This document shows, one piece after another, positions 34,563 through 42,505 of a stretch of DNA of 64,000 bases. The first letter of the stretch is position 1. Each line of letters opens with the position of its first letter. A program made the position numbers and the translations under genes. Origin of the DNA: Mycobacterium sp. 1164985.4 (GTDB taxonomy: Bacteria > Actinomycetota > Actinomycetes > Mycobacteriales > Mycobacteriaceae). The stretch lies in contig NZ_LZMD01000081.1 of assembly GCF_001668575.1 (NCBI RefSeq), positions 59,238-123,237 of the forward strand. The letters are read 5' to 3'. Under the pieces are notes generated by a model that was not told the origin of the DNA, ran no database searches, and saw nothing but the letters and a program-made list of their open reading frames with translations.

Positions 34563-34658
34563 TAAGACAGACCACAGGAATGTACCCGATGCGATTCCCG
34601 CCGTGCAGGGCATCGGCCGGATTGTGCCTGTAACCGTTAGCAAACCCGATTCCGTTCT

Positions 34659-36326
34659 CTAATTCCTCTGCGGCGCAGCGGAAACCGCGGCGCCGGCAGA
34701 ACTTTCACCGGCGTCAACCTGGTTTGCAGCCCCAAATCGTGCGCGCAGTTCGGTCTTGAGGACTTTGCCGGCGGGGTTGCGCGGCAACGCATCAACGACC
34801 TCGACGGCCTTCGGGTGCTTGTACCGCGCCAGCCGTTCGTCGAGGAAAGCGTCAAGCTCTCGCAGGTCAAGATCGGTCTGATCGGCCGCGCCGAGGGCGG
34901 CATCCAACGCCACGACGGCCACCGGCACCTCGCCCCACTTCTGGTCGGGACGTCCGATCACGGCGACCTCGGCGATCGCCGGGTGCGCCGCGAGCGCGTT
35001 CTCGACCTCGGCGCAGTAGATGTTCTCGCCGCCGGAGATGATCATGTCCTTCTTGCGGTCGACCACCCAGACGTAGCCCTCCTCGTCCTGACGGACGAGG
35101 TCGCCGGAGTGGAACCAACCGCCGGCGAACGCTTCCGCGGTGGCCTTCGGGTTGTTCCAGTAACCGGCCATCAAAGTCGGTGCGCGATAGACGATCTCAC
35201 CGACCTGTCCTATTGGGACGTCGTTCATGTCCTCGTCGACGACGCGGGCCGCGACGGTGGGGATCACCTTGCCGACCGATCCGAGCTTGCGGATCGCGTC
35301 CTCGCCCAACAGCATGCAGGTCACCGGTGACATCTCGGTCTGGCCGAACGCGGCCAGGATCTGGGTGCCGGGGAACGTCTCGGCCATCTGGCGCAGCAGC
35401 GTGTCCGACGCGGGCGCCGCGCCCCAGGACAGCACGCGCAGCCGCAGATCGCGGGGGCGGGCCTGCTGTGCCGCGCACACCGCCTGCCACTGGGCGGGCA
35501 CCAGGAAGATGCCGGTGACCTGCTCGGCCTCGAGCACGTCGAGCAGCTCGTCGGGGTTGAACGCGCCCAACGGATAGACGACCGTCGGCCGCCCCAGCAG
35601 CAGGCCGGGGATCATGTTGCCGATCCCGGCGATGTGGAACAGCGGCACACCGATGAAGCCGACGTCGCTGTTGATGTCGGCGCCGTTGGTGAACAGGAAG
35701 GTCAGCGCCTGCCCGGCGATGTTGGTGTGGGTGAGCACCGCGCCCTTCGGCCTGCCCGTGGTGCCCGAGGTGTACATGATCAGCGCTGGGGAGTCGTTGG
35801 GTATGTCCACGACCGCCGCCGGTGCGCCGGCCTCGGAGATCAGGTCGTCGTAACCGATCAGGTCGTTCTCGGTGCTGCCGCCGGCTACGACGACGGTGGT
35901 CAGCGTCGGGTCGATGTCACGCACCGCGGTGGCCACGCCGGCCAGCACCGCCTCGGTGATGACCACCTCGGCCTGACAGTCGCTGACCAGGAAGGCGATC
36001 TCGGGCGGGGTCATGCGGAAGTTGACCGGGACCGCGATCGCACCGAGCTTGTTGACCGCGAGGAACGACTCGATGTACTCGGTGCGGTTGAGCATCAGGA
36101 TCAGCACCCGGTCGCCGAAGCCCACTCCGCGCCGGCTCAACGCCCCGGCCAGGGCGCCGACCCGCTCGTCGAGCTCCCGCCAGGTGGTCGTCTTGCCGAG
36201 GTAGCGCAGCGCGGTGGCGTCCGGCTGCATCAGTGCGTGGCGGGCCAGCTGGTTGGTCCAGTTCTGTCTGCGAGCGAGATAGGGCTGGGCGGTGGGGTCC
36301 GGCTCGATCAAGACTTGTTGCTCCAT
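34659..36326 (-). CDS. fadD5: Fatty-acid CoA ligase FadD5
   Basis: A 555-residue acyl-adenylate-forming enzyme (Rv0166 is 554 as I recall). It activates a fatty acid with ATP and joins it to CoA. Motifs: YTSGTTGRPKG at 185-195 (P-loop), FGQTEMSP (adenine site), HSGDLV and YVWVVDRKKDMIISGGENIY (hinge), and the C-terminal PRNPAGKVLKTEL with the catalytic Lys. It is the first gene of the mce1 operon, so it probably traps fatty acids delivered by the Mce1 importer. Divergent from mce1R. Confidence 0.93.
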   Translation of the reverse strand: MEQQVLIEPDPTAQPYLARRQNWTNQLARHALMQPDATALRYLGKTTTWRELDERVGALAGALSRRGVGFGDRVLILMLNRTEYIESFLAVNKLGAIAVPVNFRMTPPEIAFLVSDCQAEVVITEAVLAGVATAVRDIDPTLTTVVVAGGSTENDLIGYDDLISEAGAPAAVVDIPNDSPALIMYTSGTTGRPKGAVLTHTNIAGQALTFLFTNGADINSDVGFIGVPLFHIAGIGNMIPGLLLGRPTVVYPLGAFNPDELLDVLEAEQVTGIFLVPAQWQAVCAAQQARPRDLRLRVLSWGAAPASDTLLRQMAETFPGTQILAAFGQTEMSPVTCMLLGEDAIRKLGSVGKVIPTVAARVVDEDMNDVPIGQVGEIVYRAPTLMAGYWNNPKATAEAFAGGWFHSGDLVRQDEEGYVWVVDRKKDMIISGGENIYCAEVENALAAHPAIAEVAVIGRPDQKWGEVPVAVVALDAALGAADQTDLDLRELDAFLDERLARYKHPKAVEVVDALPRNPAGKVLKTELRARFGAANQVDAGESSAGAAVSAAPQRN

Positions 36327-36354
36327 CGGATCTCGGGGTTGCGCGCGTTTGACA

Positions 36355-36364
36355 TTTGATCAAA
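36355..36364. promoter_or_regulatory. TTTGATCAAA palindrome in the mce1R-fadD5 divergent region
   Basis: A perfect 10-bp palindrome between fadD5 (start 36326) and mce1R (start 36452), in an AT-rich patch. Mce1R represses fadD5-mce1 in M. tuberculosis from this same intergenic site, and a FadR-type regulator binds a short inverted repeat. The exact Mce1R site sequence is not known to me, so the link is positional. Confidence 0.4.
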
Positions 36365-36451
36365 CATGGTGTTGCCCCGGTCACACTATGGCCTCGGCCG
36401 CTCGGGTACAAGCCCTCGTCAACGAAGGCCGGATCGCACCGGGAGAACGCA

Positions 36452-37144
36452 GTGAACGCACCGACCGCACGGCTCTCGAAGCCGCGCCGGAGCGTGCGGC
36501 GCGAACAGCTGTCCGACGAGGTCGCGGCGCGGTTGCGCGCCGACATCATGACCGGCGTGCTGCGGCCGGGCACCTTCATCCGGCTCGATGAGACCGCCGC
36601 CGCGCTCGGGGTCAGCATCACGCCCGTGCGCGAGGCGCTGCGCACCCTGCGCGGCGAAGGCATGGTCCAGCTCGAGCCGCACCGCGGCCACGTGGTGGTG
36701 CCGCTGACGCGCGCCGACGTCGAGGACATCTTCTGGCTGCAGGCCGCTATCGCCCGTGAGCTGGCGGCGACGGCCACCGCCCGCATCACCGACGCCGAGA
36801 TCGACGAGTTGGACCGGCTCAATGATGAGTTGGAAACCGCGGTCGCCCACCACGACATCGCCGAGATCGCCGCCGCGGAGTTCGCGTTCCACCGAGCGTT
36901 CAACCGGTCGACCGGCCGCATCAAGCTGGCCTGGTTCCTGCTCCACGTCGCCCGCTACCTGCCGGGCCAGATCTACGCCGGCGACCCGCAGTGGGGGGTC
37001 GCCGCGGTGGCCAGCCACCGCGAGCTCATCGCCGCCCTGCGCCGCCGCGACGTCGACACCGTCGTCGCGCTGACCGCCGGCGAGTTCACCGACGGGGCCC
37101 AGCGCCTGATCGCGCGCCTCGACGAAACAGGGTTGTGGAGCTGA
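36452..37144 (+). CDS. mce1R: GntR/FadR-family regulator Mce1R
   Basis: A 230-residue regulator. The N-terminal winged helix (about 18-80; SDEVAARLRADIMTGVLRPG, then TPVREALRTLRGEGMV) is the FadR subgroup DNA-binding domain. The C-terminal FCD ligand domain has HRAFNRSTGR and a His in ASHRELIAAL for metal or acid binding. GTG 36452 has GGGAG six nt upstream; longer frames lack one. It is divergent from fadD5, and the family member in M. tuberculosis represses the mce1 operon and senses fatty acids. Confidence 0.87.
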   Translation: MNAPTARLSKPRRSVRREQLSDEVAARLRADIMTGVLRPGTFIRLDETAAALGVSITPVREALRTLRGEGMVQLEPHRGHVVVPLTRADVEDIFWLQAAIARELAATATARITDAEIDELDRLNDELETAVAHHDIAEIAAAEFAFHRAFNRSTGRIKLAWFLLHVARYLPGQIYAGDPQWGVAAVASHRELIAALRRRDVDTVVALTAGEFTDGAQRLIARLDETGLWS

Positions 37145-37149
37145 CCCCT

Positions 37150-37590
37150 CTACGTGGCAGCCAGTTGTTCGGCGCGGGCCTTGAGGTTGTCGGCCAGATA
37201 GTCGAGCGTGTCACCGATGGCCTTCTTCACCATCGGCTTCGGGATGGGCAGCTTGGTCTCGACGTCGAGGTCGACCGTCAGCAGCGAGGTCGCGCCCAGC
37301 GGCACGACGGAGAACTTCTGTTCCTGTTTCTCGAAGTGATCGCCCTGCTGCAGGACGGTGAAGATCTGGTTCTCGCCGGGGTAGTAGACCGCGGTGATGA
37401 AGGTGCCCGCCTGGCCCTGCACCACGACGTCGAGTCGCAGCTGGCTGGGCCGGCCGTCGTTGTACCGGGCCAGCACCCAGCACCCCTTGATCTCCTCGTT
37501 CCATTCGGGGTAGGCCTCGAAGTCCGCGACGATCCCCATGATCGCTTCGGCGGAGGCCGCCACCTCGACTGTCTTGCTCACGAGCGGCAT
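37150..37590 (-). CDS. SRPBCC-family lipid-binding-like protein
   Basis: A 146-residue START-like (SRPBCC, polyketide cyclase) protein, counterpart of Rv0164 (TB18.5) by order and sequence: SKTVEVAASAEAIMGIVADF, EWNEEIKGCWVLARYNDGRP, YYPGENQIFTVLQQGDHFEK. Such proteins have a deep hydrophobic cavity. ATG 37590 leaves 13 nt after the thioesterase stop; an upstream ATG at 37647 would overlap that gene. It is transcribed with the thioesterase and ends 5 nt from mce1R. The ligand is unknown. Confidence 0.85.
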   Translation of the reverse strand: MPLVSKTVEVAASAEAIMGIVADFEAYPEWNEEIKGCWVLARYNDGRPSQLRLDVVVQGQAGTFITAVYYPGENQIFTVLQQGDHFEKQEQKFSVVPLGATSLLTVDLDVETKLPIPKPMVKKAIGDTLDYLADNLKARAEQLAAT

Positions 37591-37603
37591 CCGACGAGCA
37601 TAT

Positions 37604-38044
37604 CTATTGGTCGGTGCGGGCCTTTTCCAGCAGTGCGCGGATCGCATCGGGGATCGGCACCGGCTTGCGTCCCGCCCGGTCGACGTAGACGTGTACCCAG
37701 TGCCCGACGGCGGCGGTCGGACCGTCCTGCTGCCACAGCCCCAGCCGGTACGTGACGCTGCTGTTGCCCAGCCGGGTGACCGCGAGGCCGACCGTCAGCG
37801 GATCCGGGAAGCGCAGCTCGGCCAGGTACCGGCAGCCGGACTCGGCCACCACGCCCAGCCAGGGCGCGGTCAGCGGGTCGAGCCCGAGGCTGGTGTTGAT
37901 CCATCCGTTGATCGCCGAATCGAAAAGCGCGTAGTACACCGCATTGTTGAGGTGTCCGAACATGTCGTTGTCGGCCCACCGCGTAGTCACCGGCCAGCGC
38001 ACCGGGAAATCGGCCGCGACCGGGACCGCCTCGCGTTCGGTCAT
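37604..38044 (-). CDS. Hotdog-fold acyl-CoA thioesterase
   Basis: A 146-residue 4-hydroxybenzoyl-CoA thioesterase-like protein, counterpart of Rv0163. The key segment is TRWADNDMFGHLNNAVYYAL near 20-40, with the catalytic Asp and the His-Asn of the central helix. The strand FPDPLTVGLAVTRLGNSSV and GHWVHVYVDRAGRKPVPIPD complete the fold. It would release fatty acid from CoA. ATG 38044 gives a 61-bp divergent gap to adhE1. It is the first gene of a pair with the SRPBCC protein. Confidence 0.85.
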   Translation of the reverse strand: MTEREAVPVAADFPVRWPVTTRWADNDMFGHLNNAVYYALFDSAINGWINTSLGLDPLTAPWLGVVAESGCRYLAELRFPDPLTVGLAVTRLGNSSVTYRLGLWQQDGPTAAVGHWVHVYVDRAGRKPVPIPDAIRALLEKARTDQ

Positions 38045-38104
38045 GACGCAAGTCTGGCAGGCGTGCGATTGCCGGTTCGGGCGGTGCGACGGCAGGCTGG
38101 TCCC

Positions 38105-39211
38105 ATGAGGATTCGCGGAGCGGTACTGGAGGAGATCGGCCGCGACCGGCCGTATGCCGACTCCCGACCCCTGACGGTCGGCGAGCTCGACCTCGCCGCG
38201 CCGGGGTCCGGGGAACTGCTCGTGCGGGTGGAGGCCGCGGGGCTGTGCCACTCGGACCTGTCGGTGGTCGACGGCAACCGCGTCCGGCCGGTGCCCATGC
38301 TCCTCGGCCATGAGGCGGCCGGCGTGGTCGAAGAGATCGGCCCCGGCGAATCCGACATCGGAGTCGGCACCCGCGTGGTGATGACCTTCCTGCCGCGCTG
38401 CGGCGAATGCGCGGCATGCGCGACGGACGGCCTCACCCCCTGCGAGCCGGGTTCCGCGGCCAACGGCGCGGGCACGCTGTTGACCGGCGAGCGCCGGCTC
38501 TCGCGCGACGGGCAGCCCGTGCACCACCACCTCGGCGTCTCCGGTTTCGCGACCCACGCGGTGGTCGACCGCCGGTCTGTCGTGCCGGTGCCCGACGACG
38601 TGCCCGCGGTGGTGGCGTCGCTTCTCGGCTGCGCCGTGCTGACCGGCGGCGGTGCGGTGGTCAACGCCGGGCGGCCCCGCCCGGGCGACACCGTCGCCGT
38701 CGTCGGCCTCGGCGGGGTGGGCATGGCCGCAGCGCTCACGGCGCTGGCCCAGGACGACGTCCGCGTGGTCGGCGTCGATCGGCTTCCCGAAAAGCTCGAG
38801 CGGGCACGCGGTCTCGGGGTGCACGACACCTACTCACCGGAAGACGCCCGCGAGAACGGCGTCAAGGCGCACATCGTGATCGAAGCCGTCGGGCATCCGA
38901 GCGCACTGGAGACCGCGGTCGATCTCACCGCCGCGGGTGGGCGCACTGTGACGGTGGGTCTCCCCCGGCCCGATGCGCGAGTGACACTGTCTCCGTTGGG
39001 TTTTGTCGCCGAGGGTCGTTCGCTGATCGGCAGCTATCTCGGTTCGGCGGTGCCGTCGCGCGAGATTCCGCAGTTCGTCGAGCTGTGGCGCGCGGGGCGG
39101 TTGCCTGTCGAATCGCTGGTGTCGTCGACGATCTCGCTCGACGAGATCAACTCCGGTATGGACGAGTTGGCCGACGGCCGGGCGGTGCGGCAGGTCATCC
39201 GGTTCGACTAG
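38105..39211 (+). CDS. adhE1: Zinc alcohol dehydrogenase AdhE1
   Basis: A 368-residue medium-chain alcohol dehydrogenase, counterpart of Rv0162c. Catalytic zinc: C48 (LCHSD), H69 and E70. Structural zinc: C99, C102, C105 and C113. The cofactor fold has VAVVGLGGVGMAAAL near 200. The ends MRIRGAVLEEIGRD and GRAVRQVIRFD are typical. It oxidises an alcohol with NAD; substrate unknown. It is divergent from the thioesterase, across a 61-bp gap, and converges on the acyl-CoA dehydrogenase. The ribosome site is weak. Confidence 0.87.
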   Translation: MRIRGAVLEEIGRDRPYADSRPLTVGELDLAAPGSGELLVRVEAAGLCHSDLSVVDGNRVRPVPMLLGHEAAGVVEEIGPGESDIGVGTRVVMTFLPRCGECAACATDGLTPCEPGSAANGAGTLLTGERRLSRDGQPVHHHLGVSGFATHAVVDRRSVVPVPDDVPAVVASLLGCAVLTGGGAVVNAGRPRPGDTVAVVGLGGVGMAAALTALAQDDVRVVGVDRLPEKLERARGLGVHDTYSPEDARENGVKAHIVIEAVGHPSALETAVDLTAAGGRTVTVGLPRPDARVTLSPLGFVAEGRSLIGSYLGSAVPSREIPQFVELWRAGRLPVESLVSSTISLDEINSGMDELADGRAVRQVIRFD

Positions 39212-39214
39212 GCG

Positions 39215-41011
39215 TCAGAACCAGCCGTCTCGCATCTCCAGTGTCGTGCGATCCAGGCTGGCCAGCAGGTCGAGTTGCGGTGCGGTCCTGGGCAATTCGT
39301 ATCGGAAGAAGTAGCGGGAGGCCTGGCGCTTGCCGTCGTAGAAATCGCCGGTATGGCCGTGCGCGGCGATCTCCTGCTGTAGCCATATCCAGGCGACGAC
39401 GATGTGGCCGAACGCCTCGAGGTAGATCACGCTGTTGGCCATGGCCGCGTCGACGTCACCGGAGCCGAACATGTCGGCGGTGACGGCGGTCAGGCGTTGC
39501 CACGCCGCGTCCAGAAGGCTCGCGTGTTCGGCGGGCCGACCCCCGAGTGCGGCTGCCTCGACGACCGTCTTCCCGATCGCGGTTTCCAACGCCGCCAGGC
39601 CCGCACCGCCGCGCGCAGGGACCTTGCGGCCCAACAGGTCCAGGCTCTGGATTCCGTGCGTGCCTTCGTGGATCGGGTTGAGCCGGTTGTCGCGGTAGTG
39701 CTGTTCGACGTCATACTCGCGGGTGTAGCCGTATCCGCCGTGCACCTGGATCGCCAAGCTGTTGGCCTCCAGACACCACTGCGACGGCCAACTCTTGCCG
39801 ACGGGCGTCAGCATCTCGAGCAGCAGGGTGGTTGCGTCGCGCTCCTCGTCCGACACCGCGCTGTGCTGCAGGTCGACCAGCTTCGCGCAGTACAGCAGCA
39901 ACGCCAGCCCGCCCTCGGCATACGCTTTCTGCGCCAACAACATCCGCTTGACGTCGGCGTGCTCGATGATCGGTACCTGCGGCGTCGACGGATCCTTGGC
40001 GCTGACCGGGCGGCCCTGCGGGCGCTCGCGGGCGTACTGCACTGATTTGAGATAGCCGGTGTAGCCGAGCGCCACCGCGCCCATCCCGACGCCGAGTCGG
40101 GCCTCGTTCATCATGGTGAACATGTAGGCGATGCCGCGGTGTGGTTCGCCGACGAGATAGCCGACCGCTCCGGGCTTTCCGCCCGGCGTGTACGTGCCCT
40201 CGCCGAGGTTGAGCACCGTGTTCGTGATGCCCCGCTGGCCCATCTTGTGGTTCAGCCCCGCCAGCACGATGTCGTTTCGCTCGCCGACCGCGCCGTCGCC
40301 ACCGGGCAGGTATTTGGGCACGATGAACAACGAGATGCCCTTGGTTCCCGGTGGCCCACCGGGAATCTTGGCGAGCACCAGGTTGACGATGTTGTCGGTC
40401 AGTTCGTGTTCGGCGCCGGAGATCCACATCTTCGACCCGAACAGCCGGTAGGTGCCGTCTTCTCGGGGTTCGGCGCGGGTGGTGATGTCGGCCAGCGACG
40501 AACCCGCCTGTGTCTCCGACAGCGCCATGGTGCCCGAGAACCGCCCCGCCAGCATCGGTTTGACGAACCCCTCGATCTGCTGGTCGGTGCCGAAGCGGGC
40601 CAGCAGGTTGGCGTTGGCCATGGTCAGCATGAGGTAGCCGGTCGTGCTGAGGTTGGCCGCCGAGAACCAGGCGAATGCGGCCTGCGCCACCGCCGCGGGC
40701 AGCTGCGCGCCGCCGAGACGGTGCTCCATCGACATCGCGATCAGGTCGGCGGCGGCGAACGCATCCCACGCCTCCTTGACCTCGGGGATGACGGTGACCT
40801 TCTCGCCATCGAAGGTCGGTTCGTTGGCGTCGCTGGTCTTGTTGTGCGGCGCGAAGTACCGCGTCGCCAGCTGCTCGCAGAGTTCCAGCACCGCGTCGAA
40901 GGTCTCGCGCGAATGCTCGGCGAACCGTTCGCGTTCGGTCAGCTGCTCGACGCGCAGCCACTCATAGAGCAGGAAGTCGAGGTCGCGACGCGACAGCAGC
41001 AGCGACTTCAC
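39215..41011 (-). CDS. Acyl-CoA dehydrogenase (long form)
   Basis: A 598-residue flavoprotein of the long acyl-CoA dehydrogenase group with an N-terminal extension (about 1-35) and a C-terminal domain beyond the usual length. FAD and substrate segments are MALSETQAGSSLADI and LFGSKMWISGAEHELTDN; the catalytic base lies in HEGTHGIQSLDLLG; the flavin loop has VHGGYGYTREYDVEQHYRD. It introduces the alpha-beta double bond in an acyl-CoA. GTG 41011 overlaps the TetR stop as GTGA, so TetR and dehydrogenase form one operon. From memory, M. tuberculosis has PE3/PE4 genes at this place instead. Confidence 0.88.
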   Translation of the reverse strand: MKSLLLSRRDLDFLLYEWLRVEQLTERERFAEHSRETFDAVLELCEQLATRYFAPHNKTSDANEPTFDGEKVTVIPEVKEAWDAFAAADLIAMSMEHRLGGAQLPAAVAQAAFAWFSAANLSTTGYLMLTMANANLLARFGTDQQIEGFVKPMLAGRFSGTMALSETQAGSSLADITTRAEPREDGTYRLFGSKMWISGAEHELTDNIVNLVLAKIPGGPPGTKGISLFIVPKYLPGGDGAVGERNDIVLAGLNHKMGQRGITNTVLNLGEGTYTPGGKPGAVGYLVGEPHRGIAYMFTMMNEARLGVGMGAVALGYTGYLKSVQYARERPQGRPVSAKDPSTPQVPIIEHADVKRMLLAQKAYAEGGLALLLYCAKLVDLQHSAVSDEERDATTLLLEMLTPVGKSWPSQWCLEANSLAIQVHGGYGYTREYDVEQHYRDNRLNPIHEGTHGIQSLDLLGRKVPARGGAGLAALETAIGKTVVEAAALGGRPAEHASLLDAAWQRLTAVTADMFGSGDVDAAMANSVIYLEAFGHIVVAWIWLQQEIAAHGHTGDFYDGKRQASRYFFRYELPRTAPQLDLLASLDRTTLEMRDGWF

Positions 41012-41691
41012 GGTGCGGTCGCGGTGTCCGGTTCGCCGGGTAGCGCGTCGACCTCGATGCCCAGCGGGGACTCCGCCCGCACGGACTCGTCGCGGATCAG
41101 GCCGCGCAGTAACGCCGTGCTGAACTCGACGGCGATCTCCTGGGCGGTGCGCCTGCCGTGGGGCCGCAGCCAGCGGTACGCGCCCAGCGTCATGCCGATG
41201 TAGCCCAGCGCCAGCACGTGTGAGTCGCAGTCGTAGAACTCGCCGCTGGCGATGCCACGGTCGATGACGTCGCGCACGTGCTCGTAGACCTGCGTCTCCT
41301 TCTCGCGGATGTAGGCCACCTGCTCCTCGGTGAACCACTCGCCGATGTAAGGGCCCTCCTGGAAGTACACGGCCGCACGTTCGATGTCGCTGGCGATGCC
41401 GACGAGCAGGCGCCTGGTGAAGTGGTAGATCGTCTCGCGGGCCGACGCCGTGGGGTCGTCGTGCAGCGCGTCGACCGTGAAGTCCGCCGCGCCCTTGTAG
41501 ATGTCGTAGAGGATCAGCGACTTGCTGGAGTAGTAGTGGTAGACGGTCGCCTTGTTCAGGCCGACCGCGTCGGCGACATCGTCCATCCGGGTGCCGTGGT
41601 AGCCGCGCGCGGCGAAGAGCTTGGTGGCTACGGCCAACAACTCGTCGCGACGGGTCCTCCCGTTCTGGGTGGCGGCGTCCGAAGAGGGCAT
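41008..41691 (-). CDS. TetR-family regulator
   Basis: A 227-residue repressor, counterpart of Rv0158 by order. The N-terminal helix-turn-helix (about 14-60) is RRDELLAVATKLFAARGYHG followed by ADAVGLNKATVYHYYSSKSL. The rest is the helical ligand domain with RETIYHFTRRLLVGIASDIE. It is translationally coupled to the acyl-CoA dehydrogenase, so fatty acyl-CoA or a derivative is a plausible ligand. A CAACTGGTTG palindrome lies 45 bp upstream of its start. The same core appears before the aldehyde dehydrogenase gene at 63238. Confidence 0.87.
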   Translation of the reverse strand: MPSSDAATQNGRTRRDELLAVATKLFAARGYHGTRMDDVADAVGLNKATVYHYYSSKSLILYDIYKGAADFTVDALHDDPTASARETIYHFTRRLLVGIASDIERAAVYFQEGPYIGEWFTEEQVAYIREKETQVYEHVRDVIDRGIASGEFYDCDSHVLALGYIGMTLGAYRWLRPHGRRTAQEIAVEFSTALLRGLIRDESVRAESPLGIEVDALPGEPDTATAP

Positions 41692-41735
41692 GGCGACTCA
41701 CTATATGCAGGCCGGAAGCGCGTCCGGCGGTCAAT

Positions 41736-41745
41736 CAACTGGTTG
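41736..41745. promoter_or_regulatory. CAAC-TG-GTTG palindrome upstream of the TetR gene
   Basis: A 10-bp palindrome 45 bp upstream of the TetR start at 41691 and 84 bp upstream of the divergent microprotein start at 41829. The place and size fit autoregulation by the TetR product. It shares CAACNNGTTG with the site at 63238-63249. Confidence 0.4.
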
Positions 41746-41828
41746 GAAGTGTAGGTGTTGGGGGTGTCGCACTCCGCAGGGCGGGTCTAGACTTCGGTCA
41801 TTACCGGCCGCACTCGAGAGGTGACCCC

Positions 41829-41939
41829 ATGGATCCGAATCCGGACTATGACGCGAGCGACGAGCTGGAATACGGCGTGAACTGGTTCGCCTGGATTCTG
41901 CGTGGGGTCTACCCGCCGCCCGCCTATCCGCCGGTCTAA
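41829..41939 (+). CDS. 36-residue microprotein
   Basis: A small ORF encoding MDPNPDYDASDELEYGVNWF followed by AWILRGVYPPPAYPPV. An AGAGGTGA ribosome site lies seven nt upstream of the ATG, and 29 of 36 codons end in G or C, so it looks translated. The N-terminal half is acidic; the Trp-rich middle (NWFAWILRG) could be a short membrane-surface helix; the end is proline-rich. The gene lies between the TetR and DUF2231 genes, overlapping the latter by 4 bp. M. tuberculosis has a small annotated gene (Rv0157A) at this position, as I recall; I could not compare sequences. Confidence 0.65.
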   Translation: MDPNPDYDASDELEYGVNWFAWILRGVYPPPAYPPV

Positions 41940-42463
41940 CCCGTCAACTGCCAGCGGTGTACCCCTGCGCCTTGGGCATAGGACAGGTGCCCGCCGAGCG
42001 CACCGCCCACTGAAACCGCGGTCAACCCGAGCACGCTGAACGTGCGCGCCGCGCCCAGCTTCCCCCTCTTGTACTTCCGATAGGCCATCCAGAACGCCAG
42101 CGCCGCGACGGTGTTGCCTGCCGCGTGCACGAGCCCGACCCGCCGCTGCCGCGTTCCCAGCGTCGGGAACTCCGCAAGCCCCGCGAGTACCGCGGGTGGC
42201 GTCGCGGCCAACCCGATCGCGATGAGCTGGCGCGCGGCGTCGCGGTCCTTGAAGATCAGGTCCAGCACCATCGACGACATCCATGCGCCTATCGGAAGCG
42301 TGATCATCAACGGATGCGTCGGGTGGCCGAGCCAGGAGCCGCGCAGTCCCTGCGCCAACGCGCCGTCGCCGAGGACCCGATCGACCGCGTCGGCCGTCCG
42401 GTCCGCGACCGCGTCGAGAGAGCCGGCCGATTCGGGGATCTGAAGAAGGGCGTGCATGTCCAT
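41936..42463 (-). CDS. DUF2231 family membrane protein
   Basis: A 175-residue protein with four hydrophobic helices (about 50-70, 80-100, 112-130, 140-160). The signature SWLGHPTHPLMITLPIGAW is the DUF2231 motif with conserved His pairs that suggest heme or metal binding in the membrane, though this is unproven. The N-terminal 35 residues are acidic and cytosolic. ATG 42463. It converges on the microprotein, overlapping stops by 4 bp, and is 43 bp from the ABC ATPase gene in the same direction. Confidence 0.8.
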   Translation of the reverse strand: MDMHALLQIPESAGSLDAVADRTADAVDRVLGDGALAQGLRGSWLGHPTHPLMITLPIGAWMSSMVLDLIFKDRDAARQLIAIGLAATPPAVLAGLAEFPTLGTRQRRVGLVHAAGNTVAALAFWMAYRKYKRGKLGAARTFSVLGLTAVSVGGALGGHLSYAQGAGVHRWQLTG

Positions 42464-42505
42464 GACGTCGGATTACCCGACCGCCGTCGGCTGAACCGCC
42501 CAAGG

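Noticed and set aside
36349..36377. TTGACA as a promoter for mce1R
   Set aside because: No -10 at 16-19 nt; the sequence there is TTGCCCC.
41008..41734. One fused TetR-acyl-CoA dehydrogenase reading frame starting at 41734
   Set aside because: This is an out-of-frame upstream extension across the TetR gene; the GTG at 41011 gives a normal-length protein with a GTGA overlap.
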